Below are positions 1 through 8,346 of a DNA stretch of 49,096 nt, piece after piece; position 1 is the first letter of the stretch; every line of letters begins with the position of its first letter. The notes below the pieces were generated by a model. It worked only from the letters and a program-made list of their open reading frames with translations. It made no database searches and had not been told where the DNA came from. Position numbers and translations under genes: made by a program. Source of the DNA: CAYMCO01 sp964388955 (GTDB lineage: Bacteria > Chloroflexota > Anaerolineae > Anaerolineales > E44-bin32); contig CAYMCO010000039.1 in the NCBI GenBank assembly GCA_964388955.1, forward strand, positions 1-49,096, given 5' to 3'.

Positions 1-124
1 CTAGACAGCCAAGGATGTACACAGAATTTACACCACTTGACAAGACGCAAACTCCCACTGCTCGGAAAAAGCCCCTCGCGAGATGCTATATGAATAGAAA
101 TCCGGTCGGATTTGTGGTGAGAGC

Positions 125-928
125 ATGCCTGCCGAACAAGCGAAAGATTCCAACCCAGGCTTCCGAATCCTGGCGGCCACGCAGGGACGTTGGGGCGAGC
201 GCATAGCCGCTCACCTGGGGTCTCACGCGCCGGAGGACTGGCAGGTGAACACCTGGAAAGCTCCCCCCGTGCTGCCCCCCATCATCGACTATCCGCAGGA
301 TTTCCTGCCGCCCTCGCTGCCGCAGGTGGATCTCGTGCTTTCCCTGGGCGACGTCTCCGGACTGGCCCAGCTTATCCCGGACATCGTGCGTCTGACGAAG
401 GCCCGGGCCGTGATCGCGCCCATCGATCGCAACAGCGCCCTGCCCGGGGGGCTGGCGCACCAGCTCGAACGGTGGCTGAAGGACATGGGCGTCGCGGCAG
501 CCTTTCCAAAGCCGTTCTGCTCGCTCACGGAGACGCACTACAACCGGGCGCCGATCCGGGTGGAATACGACGACCCGCTCATCCGCCGCTTCGCACGCAC
601 CTTCGGGGAGCCCAAGTTCGGGGCGGTCGTCGAAGGGGGCCGCATCATCTCCCTCGAGGTGCTGCGTGATTCGGCCTGCGGCTGCGCCAGCTATGTCAGT
701 GAGAACCTGATTGGCAGCCAAGTCGACGATGCCGTCGAAGAGGCCGGAATGCTGCATCATCACTTCCCCTGCCTGGCGGATATGGAGCAGGATCGGCACT
801 ATCGAGATACGCTCATGCACGTTTCCGGCAATTTGCTTATGGACGCGCTCAAAGCCGAGTTCCGCGACCATCTCTCCATGGTTTATCTGCGCCCAAGGGG
901 TCTGTCGACGGATGCCACGGAGGCTTGA
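125..928 (+). CDS. DUF166 family protein
   Basis: Protein of 267 residues that I assign to the DUF166 family, whose biochemical function is unknown and which often occurs near CODH/ACS genes. Seen in the sequence: an N-terminal region with an ILAATQGRWGERIA-type start, a middle part with LVLSLGDVSGLAQLIPDIV, and a late cysteine motif DSACGCASYVSENLIG followed by HHHFPCLADM, which are typical of this family. The ATG at 125 has a weak GGTGAGAG ribosome site. The next gene starts one base after the stop, so the two are translationally linked. A TGCTATATG extended -10-like element at 84-92 could serve as promoter, but no good -35 is seen. Family call is fairly safe; role in CODH/ACS assembly is only inference from position. 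Confidence 0.75.
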   Translation: MPAEQAKDSNPGFRILAATQGRWGERIAAHLGSHAPEDWQVNTWKAPPVLPPIIDYPQDFLPPSLPQVDLVLSLGDVSGLAQLIPDIVRLTKARAVIAPIDRNSALPGGLAHQLERWLKDMGVAAAFPKPFCSLTETHYNRAPIRVEYDDPLIRRFARTFGEPKFGAVVEGGRIISLEVLRDSACGCASYVSENLIGSQVDDAVEEAGMLHHHFPCLADMEQDRHYRDTLMHVSGNLLMDALKAEFRDHLSMVYLRPRGLSTDATEA

Positions 929-929
929 G

Positions 930-1313
930 ATGGAGCGGGCGAGGCTGAGCATCCCAAATCTCTATGCAGATCACCACACCACCGCAGTGCGCAAGATTCT
1001 GAAGGCCATACCCGGTGTGGAGAATATGGCAGCCAGTTCGGCCTTCCGGGAGATTACGGTCGACTTCGATCCACAGGTCACCGATCTTGCCAATATCAAA
1101 TCGGCGCTGGCGGAGAATGGCTACGGGAGCGACGCCCCGGACCCGGCGTTTGCCTCCAGCATCAGCGAGGGCGCCGCGCGCCATACGGCTGCAGCCACAG
1201 GCGTGGGGGACACTTTGTCGTTCGCCGACACCGCGCCCAAATGGGAAGGCAGACCGCTGTGGCCTTGCCCAGGCCTCGACTACCGACCCAACCAGCCGCC
1301 AGAAGAGGAATAG
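930..1313 (+). CDS. HMA-fold protein without metal-binding CxxC
   Basis: A 127-residue protein whose first 65-70 residues have the beta-alpha-beta pattern of heavy-metal-associated (HMA/MerP-like) domains: AVRKILKAIPGVENMAAS, then REITVDFDPQVTDLANIKSALAENGYG. The metal-binding GMxCxxC loop is replaced by NLYADHHTTAV, so the two cysteines are absent and two histidines stand there instead. The C-terminal half is Ala/Gly/Pro-rich and ends in a WEGRPLWPCPGLDYRPNQPPEEE-type tail with one Cys. The start ATG follows the upstream stop by one base. Position directly before acsA suggests a helper in CODH nickel or cluster handling, which is inference. Confidence 0.65.
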   Translation: MERARLSIPNLYADHHTTAVRKILKAIPGVENMAASSAFREITVDFDPQVTDLANIKSALAENGYGSDAPDPAFASSISEGAARHTAAATGVGDTLSFADTAPKWEGRPLWPCPGLDYRPNQPPEEE

Positions 1314-1333
1314 GTATAACAAGGAGACAGCCA

Positions 1334-3349
1334 ATGCCTGGAACACACAGCCGCAGGAGGATGGGCCGCACGCCAGAGGAAAGGAGCATCGACCCCGCCG
1401 CGCAGGAGATGTTGAACCGGGCGGAAGAACTGGGCCTGAGCACCGCATTCAGCCGCGCGGACCAAATGGCCCCCTGTCCCATCGGCGCAAACGGTCAGTG
1501 CTGCAAGGTCTGCTTTATGGGGCCGTGCCGAGTGGTCAAGGATGGTCAGACCGGAATCTGCGGCGCGACCATCGAGACCATCACGGCGCGCAACTTCGCT
1601 CGGGCCATCGCAGCGGGCGCCGCAGCCCACTCCGACCACGGGCGAGACTTGGCCCTGACCCTGCGCGGCGTCGCCAAGGGCGAGGCGCAAGGCTATACGA
1701 TTCGCGATCCGAACAAGCTCAAGAAGCTCGCGGCGGAACTCGGGATCGCCACGGACAGCCGTGAGGTCAACGAGATCGCCTTGGACGTAGCGGAATCATG
1801 CATCGCCATCTTCGGCCAGCAGACGGGCGAGGTTCCTTTCATCGAACGGGCGCCGAAGAAGCGGAAGGAGCTTTGGCGCTCCCTGGGAATCGTTCCGCGA
1901 GGTATCGATCGGGAGGTGGTCGACATTCTGCACCGCACCCACATGGGCGATGACCAGGACCCGGAGCACATCCTGGATCAGGGCCTGCGCACCGCCTTGA
2001 GCGACGGCTGGGGCGGTTCGATGATCGCCACGGATCTCTCCGATATCCTCTTCGGCACCCCCAGCCCGCTGGTGGCGCAGATGAACCTCGGTGTATTGAA
2101 GCAGGATGAGGTAAATATCATCGTGCATGGGCACGAACCGACCCTGTCAGAGATGATCCTGGCCGCCACCGGGGACCCCGAGCTGCTGGATTACGCGGCC
2201 GAAAAAGGCGCCAATGGGCTCAACCTGGCCGGAATCTGCTGCACCAGTAACGAAACGCTCATGCGCCAGGGCGTCCCCTCCGCCGGGAATTTCCTGCATC
2301 AAGAGTTGGCCCTGATCACGGGTGCGGTCGATGCCATGGTGGTGGATGTCCAGTGCATCATGCAGGCCCTGCCTGAACTGGCCAAGAATTTCCACACCGA
2401 AGTCATCACCACCTCCCCCAAGGTCAAGATTTCAGGCGCCACACATATCCAGTTCGACGAACACCACGCCCTGGAGATCGCCAAGGACATTGTGCGCAGG
2501 GCAATTGACAATTTCCCGAACAGAGGCGAGGTCAACATCCCGGATTTCACCTCGGACGTTGTGCCCGGCTTCTCGCATGAATACATCAACTACATGTTGG
2601 GAGGCACCTATCGCGCCTCCTTCCGGCCGCTGAACGACGCCATCATGTCCGGACGGATACGCGGCGTGGTGGCCAACGTGGGCTGCAACAACCCGCGCAC
2701 CACCCAAGACGCCACCCACGACTACATCGTGCGCGAGATGCTGAAGAACGATGTGCTCGTTGTGGAGACCGGATGCGGAGCGATCGCCAGCGGAAAGCGC
2801 GGCTATCTGCTCGGCGAGGCGGCGCTGGAAATGGCCGGCCCCGGCCTGCGCGAGGTGTGCGAGGCCACAGGAATGCCACCAGTGTTGCACATGGGATCCT
2901 GTGTGGACAACTCACGCATCCTGACCGTGCTCTCCCAAATCGTGGAGGAGGGCGGGCTTGGCGATGATATCAGCGACGTCCCCGCCGTGGGCATCGCGCC
3001 GGAGTGGATGAGCGAAAAGGCGATCTCCATCGCCTCCTATGCCGCAGGCTCCGGCGCGTACGTCATCATGGGCATCACCAATCCGGTTAAAGGCAGTGAA
3101 GTGGTCACCAACCACCTGAGCCAGGGTTGGGAGAACAAGGTCGGCGGGAAGATTGAATTTGTCGGTGAGGCCGACGAGATGGTGAGACGCATCCTGGAGC
3201 ATATCGACAGGAAGCGGGATGCGCTCGGAATCTCCGAGTACGAACCTGAGAAATTCGGCCGCAGCGGCGACTGGCGAGTGGAAGAGGTGATGCAGCTCGA
3301 ACCCGGGGTGCGCGAGGAAGCGCTCTACGGCCAGCCTGCAGGCGACTAG
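1334..3349 (+). CDS. acsA: anaerobic carbon monoxide dehydrogenase catalytic subunit
   Basis: Ni-Fe-S CO dehydrogenase of 671 residues; it interconverts CO2 and CO and feeds CO to acetyl-CoA synthase. ATG 1334 is chosen because AAGGAG lies 7 bases upstream. Near the N-terminus Cys48 and Cys56 match the D-cluster bridge, and Cys57, Cys60, Cys65 and Cys76 the B-cluster. Downstream are C-cluster signatures: HGHEPTLSEMI, GICCTSNETLMRQGVP, VVDVQCIMQALPELA, ANVGCNNPR, ETGCGAIASGKRG and HMGSCVDNSRI. Length is normal for the bacterial CODH beta subunit. It is followed 34 bases later by acsB, the usual partner, so this is the CODH of a bifunctional CODH/ACS complex. Confidence 0.96.
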   Translation: MPGTHSRRRMGRTPEERSIDPAAQEMLNRAEELGLSTAFSRADQMAPCPIGANGQCCKVCFMGPCRVVKDGQTGICGATIETITARNFARAIAAGAAAHSDHGRDLALTLRGVAKGEAQGYTIRDPNKLKKLAAELGIATDSREVNEIALDVAESCIAIFGQQTGEVPFIERAPKKRKELWRSLGIVPRGIDREVVDILHRTHMGDDQDPEHILDQGLRTALSDGWGGSMIATDLSDILFGTPSPLVAQMNLGVLKQDEVNIIVHGHEPTLSEMILAATGDPELLDYAAEKGANGLNLAGICCTSNETLMRQGVPSAGNFLHQELALITGAVDAMVVDVQCIMQALPELAKNFHTEVITTSPKVKISGATHIQFDEHHALEIAKDIVRRAIDNFPNRGEVNIPDFTSDVVPGFSHEYINYMLGGTYRASFRPLNDAIMSGRIRGVVANVGCNNPRTTQDATHDYIVREMLKNDVLVVETGCGAIASGKRGYLLGEAALEMAGPGLREVCEATGMPPVLHMGSCVDNSRILTVLSQIVEEGGLGDDISDVPAVGIAPEWMSEKAISIASYAAGSGAYVIMGITNPVKGSEVVTNHLSQGWENKVGGKIEFVGEADEMVRRILEHIDRKRDALGISEYEPEKFGRSGDWRVEEVMQLEPGVREEALYGQPAGD

Positions 3350-3383
3350 CGGATTGTCGATGTCGCACGAAGGAGCTTGAGAC

Positions 3384-5669
3384 ATGTCACGATATATCGC
3401 AACTCGGGCGATTCGAGGCGCCAATGCTATCGTCCGCGAAGCGGAGACCATGCTGAACCGCGCCCTGGAGGAGAGAGGCAAGGAAACTCCCGTCGCCTTC
3501 CCCAACACGGCCTACTATCTGCCATTCATCCTCGGCATGACCGGGGCGGAAGTTGACACGATCGGCAAGTTGGAGCCGATCCTCGAACGCGCAAAAGGGC
3601 TGCTGCATCCCGTGCCCGCCGACCGGCGTTGGACCCCATACCTCGGCGAGACGCTCGATTGTGGTATGGCCACTCTCTTCGCCGAAGAGATCATCATGGC
3701 CCTGCGCTATGTTTTCGGCCTACAGCCGGAGGCCCTGCCAGGTCTGGAGCTCGCAGGGCGGACCGCGTTCACCAGTCCGGACAACGGATCCGGTCCCAGC
3801 GAAGATGGCCACTGCAACGGGCCCATCGACGATATACAGCTACGCTCGTGGGGTATCCAGTTGGTCGACGGCCGGATGCCGGGCTTCGCAGCCATCGTGG
3901 GCAAGGCAAAATCCAATCAGGTGGCGATCAAGATCGTACGCGAGCTGCAGCGGCGCAACATCCTGACCTTCCTGATCGGCAATGTGAACGGCCGCAGCAT
4001 TATCCACCAACTGATGGAAGAGGGCGTCGAGCTGGGCTACGACACCTACACCGTCCCCTTCGGCACGGACACCATCTCGGCCATCTACCCGCTGGGGTTC
4101 GCCGTTCGCTCGGCGTTGACATTTGGCGGCATGAAGGGCGGCCAGGCGCGGGACATCCTGCTCTACAACAAACAGCGCGTCTTCGCCTTTGTGCTCGCTT
4201 TGGGTGAGGTGGATGATCTGAAGTACGCGACTGCGGCGGGCGCGATCAACTTCGGTTTTCCGGTCATCGCCGACACGGTGATCCCGGAGATCCTGCCTAC
4301 CGGTGTGACCACATATGAGCACGTGATTTCCATGCCCTTCAACGAGATCGAGGGGGCGGATGACCTTGAGCGCGCCGAGCGCCTGGTGCAGAAGTGCATC
4401 GAAGTGCGAGGCGTAAAAGTCAAGGTCAGCGAGGTCCCGGTGCCGGTGCCCTACGGATCGGCCTTCGAAGGTGAGGTTGTGCGCCGCGCCGATATGCGGG
4501 TCGAGTTCGGCGGCAAGTACAGCCGGGCCTTCGAATACCTCTTCATGGCGGAAATGGACGAGGTGGAGGATGACAAGATCGAGGTTATCGGCGATGGATT
4601 TGAAAGCGTAGAAGAGGGCGGATCGCTGGACCTGGGAATCTTGGTGAAGGTCGCCGGTCGCAAGATGGAGGTGGATTTCGAACCGGTGCTCGAACGCCAG
4701 ATCCACTACTTCATCAATGGCGCCTCGGGCATCCAACACATCGGCCAGCGGGACATCGCCTGGATCCGCATCAGCAAGACTGCAGCCGACAAAGGATTCG
4801 ACCTGCGGCACTTCGGCGACATCCTGCATGCCCGCTTTCATGACGACTTCGGTTCCATTGTGGACAAGGTCGAAGTCACCATCATCACCGATCCCGACCT
4901 GCACAGCGACTGGCTCGAGAAGGCCCGAACCTCGTACGAGGAGCGCAACGTACGCTTGGGCGAGATGACCGACGAGAGCGTTGATGAATTCTATTCCTGC
5001 ACGCTCTGCCAATCCTTCGCGCCGGATCACGTGTGCATTGTCAGCCCCGAGAGATTGGGGCTATGCGGCGCCTACAACTGGTTGGACTGCAAGGCTTCCT
5101 ACCAGATCAACCCCACCGGCCCCAATCAACCCATCGAGAAGGGCGACAACCTCGACGCCGAGAAGGGGTACTTCTCCGGTGTGAACGAGTTCACCGTCAC
5201 GGCGAGCCATGGCCAGGTGCAGGAGGTCTCCATGTACTCCATCATGGAAAACCCGATGACCGCCTGCGGCTGCTTCGAGTGCATCGCCATGGTGATCCCG
5301 GAGGCCAATGGCATCATGATCGTCAGCCGCGAGGACACAAGCATGACCCCCGCCGGCATGACCTTCTCCACCCTGGCCGGGATGGCCGGCGGTGGGCTGC
5401 AGACCCCCGGCGTCATGGGCCACGGCAAGTTCTACATCCTCAGCCCGAAGTTTATCTCCGCGGACGGCGGCTTCAAACGAGTGGTCTGGATGTCCTCCGT
5501 CCTCAAACAGCAGATGGCCGAGCAGTTCAGGGAGGTGGCGGCGCGAGAGGGAGATCCGGACCTGATGGACAAGATCGCGGATGAGACCATCTGTACGGAA
5601 GTCGAGCCGCTCGTGGAGTTTCTGCAGCAAGTTGAGCATCCCGCCCTGAGCATGCCACCGATGTTCTGA
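3384..5669 (+). CDS. acsB: acetyl-CoA synthase (CODH/ACS alpha subunit)
   Basis: Condenses CO, a methyl group and CoA to acetyl-CoA at the Ni-Ni-[4Fe-4S] A-cluster. The 761 residues are slightly longer than the Moorella enzyme. A-cluster ligands are complete and spaced exactly as in that enzyme: Cys539, Cys542, Cys551, Cys561 for the cubane, and Cys628-Gly-Cys630 for the distal nickel, a constant offset of 33 from Moorella numbering. The N-terminal CO-channel domain is present, with DRRWTPYLGETLDCGMATLFAEEI. GAAGGAG precedes the ATG by 8 bases. It lies between acsA and acsD and belongs to the same transcription unit. Confidence 0.97.
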   Translation: MSRYIATRAIRGANAIVREAETMLNRALEERGKETPVAFPNTAYYLPFILGMTGAEVDTIGKLEPILERAKGLLHPVPADRRWTPYLGETLDCGMATLFAEEIIMALRYVFGLQPEALPGLELAGRTAFTSPDNGSGPSEDGHCNGPIDDIQLRSWGIQLVDGRMPGFAAIVGKAKSNQVAIKIVRELQRRNILTFLIGNVNGRSIIHQLMEEGVELGYDTYTVPFGTDTISAIYPLGFAVRSALTFGGMKGGQARDILLYNKQRVFAFVLALGEVDDLKYATAAGAINFGFPVIADTVIPEILPTGVTTYEHVISMPFNEIEGADDLERAERLVQKCIEVRGVKVKVSEVPVPVPYGSAFEGEVVRRADMRVEFGGKYSRAFEYLFMAEMDEVEDDKIEVIGDGFESVEEGGSLDLGILVKVAGRKMEVDFEPVLERQIHYFINGASGIQHIGQRDIAWIRISKTAADKGFDLRHFGDILHARFHDDFGSIVDKVEVTIITDPDLHSDWLEKARTSYEERNVRLGEMTDESVDEFYSCTLCQSFAPDHVCIVSPERLGLCGAYNWLDCKASYQINPTGPNQPIEKGDNLDAEKGYFSGVNEFTVTASHGQVQEVSMYSIMENPMTACGCFECIAMVIPEANGIMIVSREDTSMTPAGMTFSTLAGMAGGGLQTPGVMGHGKFYILSPKFISADGGFKRVVWMSSVLKQQMAEQFREVAAREGDPDLMDKIADETICTEVEPLVEFLQQVEHPALSMPPMF

Positions 5670-5760
5670 GATATCGAAAGAGGCGTCGTGGCTGGGGACA
5701 TTCACATGCGGGAAGCGTGATCCCCGTGCGCGAGCCCCTTCAGCCCGAAGGAAAGACACA

Positions 5761-6735
5761 ATGCACATTGAAATTCCGAAAGAGAAATGGACCGGCGCAG
5801 TGCGCGAAATCACCCTCGGGGCCACCGCGGAATCGGGGGGCACGCGATCGCGAACGGTGACCGTGGGGGGCGAGACCACCTTGCCATACCTGCACTTCGA
5901 GGGCAAGGTGCCTCACCCGCCGGCGCTCGCCGTCGAAATCTGTGATCGCAAGCCCACGGATTGGTCCCCGCTGCTGCTGGACGCGTGGGGGGAGGCCGCC
6001 GAGGATCCTGGGCGTTGGGCCAAGGCAGCTGAGGAGACCGGCGCGGATGTGATTCTGCTGGTCCTCAGCCTGACAGACGCGGGGGGTGACCCCACCTCCA
6101 TCGAAAGTGCCCGGGCTTCTCTGCGATCGGTGCTCGACTCCACCGGCCTGCCGGTGATCGTCCACGGCCCAGGGCAGGCGGAGGCCGACAACGAATTGTT
6201 GGTGCCCATCGCCGAGGAGGGCAAGGGCGAGCGACTGGTGCTCGGCCTGTGCGAGGACAAGAACTACCGCACCATCGTGGCCGCGGCGATGGCCAATGAC
6301 CACCTGGTCCAATCGCGCACCCCCATGGACGTCAACTTGTCCAAGCAGATGATCATCCTGATCCATGACATGGGCATGCCTCTGGAGCGCATCCTCATGG
6401 ACCCCACCACCGGCGCTTTGGGCTATGGAATTGAATACGGCTATTCGGTGATGGAACGGCTGCGCTTGGCCGCCCTGCAAGGGGATTCTATGACGCAGCA
6501 GCCGATGATCGTCACCCCCGGCGAGGAGGCCTGGAAGGTCAAGGAGGCCAAAGTCGGGGATGACGTACCCGAGGCATGGGGGGACTGGGGGCGCCGGGCC
6601 CTGCTTTGGGAGGCGGTAACCGCCACCACACTGATCCATTCCGGCGCTGACATCCTGGTGCTGCGACACCCAGATAACATCGCTCGCCTGAAAGCCGTGA
6701 TCGATGACCTGATCGCGGTCCCCGAGCCGGCTTAG
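5761..6735 (+). CDS. acsD: corrinoid iron-sulfur protein small subunit
   Basis: Beta (small) subunit of the corrinoid Fe-S protein that carries the methyl group from methyl-THF to acetyl-CoA synthase. The 324-residue TIM-barrel sequence contains family landmarks such as PALAVEICDRKPTDWSPLL, PVIVHGPGQAEADNELL, and ILIHDMGMPLERILMDPTTG followed by YGIEYGYSVMERLRLAAL. A ribosome site CGAAGGAAAG precedes the ATG. The 91-base gap after acsB holds nothing else recognisable. acsC follows 18 bases downstream, so the two subunits of the heterodimer are co-transcribed. Confidence 0.95.
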   Translation: MHIEIPKEKWTGAVREITLGATAESGGTRSRTVTVGGETTLPYLHFEGKVPHPPALAVEICDRKPTDWSPLLLDAWGEAAEDPGRWAKAAEETGADVILLVLSLTDAGGDPTSIESARASLRSVLDSTGLPVIVHGPGQAEADNELLVPIAEEGKGERLVLGLCEDKNYRTIVAAAMANDHLVQSRTPMDVNLSKQMIILIHDMGMPLERILMDPTTGALGYGIEYGYSVMERLRLAALQGDSMTQQPMIVTPGEEAWKVKEAKVGDDVPEAWGDWGRRALLWEAVTATTLIHSGADILVLRHPDNIARLKAVIDDLIAVPEPA

Positions 6736-6753
6736 TATTCACGGAGGCACCGC

Positions 6754-8094
6754 ATGGCATTAACGGGTCTTGAGATATACAAACTGCTCCCCAAAACCAA
6801 CTGCAAGGACTGCGGCTATCCGACCTGCCTGGCATTCGCCATGAAGCTGGCGGCAAAGCAAGCTACGCTCGATGACTGCCCACACGTCAGTGAAGAAGCG
6901 AAGGCCAAACTCGCCGCCGCTGCAGCTCCGCCCATTCGCCTCATCGAACTCAGCGGCGGAGATGGCCGTTTCCAGGTGGGCAACGAGACCGTGATGTTCC
7001 GCCATGAGAAGACTTTCTACCACAAGCCGGGATTGTTCCTGCGAGTCAAAGACTCGATGGGGTCCGACGACCTGAAATCCCTGGTGCAAGAGGCCGAGGA
7101 CTACGAGGCGGATTATGTCGGAATCCCGCTGGCCCTAACCGGCTTCGCTGTCGAAGCCGACTCGGGGGAGGCCCCCACTTTCGCCAGCGCGGTTTCCACC
7201 GTGCAGTCGATCAGTCAGAAGCCCCTCATCCTGCTCGCTCCCGCGCCGGAGATCGCCAAGGCCGGCGCGGAGGCGGCCCAGGGGCGGCCGCTGCTCTACG
7301 CCGCCGATCAAGAGAACTGGGAGGCCATGGCCCAGGTGGCAAAGGAGGCGGATTTGCCGCTGGCCATTCGGGGCCGGTCGCTCGACCAGTTGACGGAACT
7401 GTCAGAATCGTTGAAGGGGGTAGGCATCGAGGATCTGGTCCTGGCTCCAGCAGTGGGCTCGCAATTGGACTCCCTCACCAATCTGACTGCGCTGCGCCGG
7501 CTCGCCCTGAAGGCCAACAACCGAACGCTCGGCTTCCCCATCATCACCTTTCCAGGTGACGCGGGCAGCGGTGATCCTGTGCTTCTCGCGGCCGAACACA
7601 TCGCCAAGTACAGCGGCATGATCGTGCTGGACGAATTCGACCCCGCCACCCTGTATGCGCTGCTGGTGCTGCGGGAAAACATCTACACCGATCCGCAGAA
7701 GCCGATTCAGGTGCAGCCGGGGCTGTATGAAATCAACGATCCCGACGCGAGCGCACCGCTCATGGTGACCACCAATTTCTCCATCACCTACTTCTCGGTA
7801 GCGAACGAGGTCGAGGGCTCCGGTTGGCCGGGCTGGCTGCTGGTGACCGACGCGGAGGGCATGAGCGTGCTCACCGCCTGGGCCGCCGGCAAATTCGACG
7901 CCGAACGCATCGCCAAGGGGGTGAAAACGTTCGAGGTCGCGGACAAACTCAATCACAAGAAGCTGATCCTGCCAGGACAGGTCGCCGTCCTCTCCGGTGA
8001 GCTGGAGGAGGAACTGCCGGGCTGGGAGATCATGGTCGGCCCCAGAGAGGCAGTGGACCTGCCCGCATATCTGAAGACCATGTGGGTGAAATAG
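6754..8094 (+). CDS. acsC: corrinoid iron-sulfur protein large subunit
   Basis: Gamma (large) subunit of the corrinoid Fe-S protein; binds the [4Fe-4S] cluster and the cobamide. Of 446 residues, the N-terminal domain has Cys17, Cys20, Cys25 and Cys42 in TNCKDCGYPTCLAFAMK...DDCPH, which is the cluster ligand pattern of AcsC. The middle is a TIM barrel and the C-terminal part is the cobamide-binding domain (NFSITYFSVANEVEGSGWPGWLLVTDAEGMSVLTAW in pieces). ACGGAGG lies 7 bases before the ATG. It forms the AcsCD heterodimer with the preceding gene and is reactivated by AcsV encoded downstream. Confidence 0.96.
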   Translation: MALTGLEIYKLLPKTNCKDCGYPTCLAFAMKLAAKQATLDDCPHVSEEAKAKLAAAAAPPIRLIELSGGDGRFQVGNETVMFRHEKTFYHKPGLFLRVKDSMGSDDLKSLVQEAEDYEADYVGIPLALTGFAVEADSGEAPTFASAVSTVQSISQKPLILLAPAPEIAKAGAEAAQGRPLLYAADQENWEAMAQVAKEADLPLAIRGRSLDQLTELSESLKGVGIEDLVLAPAVGSQLDSLTNLTALRRLALKANNRTLGFPIITFPGDAGSGDPVLLAAEHIAKYSGMIVLDEFDPATLYALLVLRENIYTDPQKPIQVQPGLYEINDPDASAPLMVTTNFSITYFSVANEVEGSGWPGWLLVTDAEGMSVLTAWAAGKFDAERIAKGVKTFEVADKLNHKKLILPGQVAVLSGELEEELPGWEIMVGPREAVDLPAYLKTMWVK

Positions 8095-8190
8095 CCGAAC
8101 GCGCTGGCGCGGGCGGCAGCCCGCCGGCATCGCCCGCCACCAGCCCCGTGCACTCTGGCCTGCCCGCATCAACTGGGCATCCCGGCGGTG

Positions 8191-8346
8191 ATGCTTCCGG
8201 CAGGCGGCGCCGCTTGCGAGAGTCTCGCGCTCACACGCTGGCCCTGGGGCCGAGGGCGCGTTGAGACGGCCAGGATCACAGATGCGATTGGGGGCGCGCA
8301 CAACTGGGTGATGCTGCCGGGCGACGAAAACGAGGCGTTGGTTTGA
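8191..8346 (+). CDS. small ORF between acsC and acsV, unrecognised
   Basis: Possible 51-residue protein, too short for most gene finders. Its last 28 residues read like protein rather than noise (ETARITDAIGGAHN, then WVMLPGDENEALV). Its stop overlaps the TTG start of acsV by four bases (TTGA), a translational coupling arrangement that supports both calls. The reading frame is open all the way back to the acsC stop and is the same frame as acsC, so the segment may alternatively be a remnant of a longer acsC tail or of another gene. No clear ribosome site precedes ATG 8191 (GTG 8188 also possible). I do not recognise the family. Confidence 0.3.
   Translation: MLPAGGAACESLALTRWPWGRGRVETARITDAIGGAHNWVMLPGDENEALV

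Noticed and set aside
3840..5030. Long minus-strand open frame opposite acsB (396 codons)
   Set aside because: Antisense shadow of a GC-rich gene; no domain similarity and the plus strand has full A-cluster motifs.
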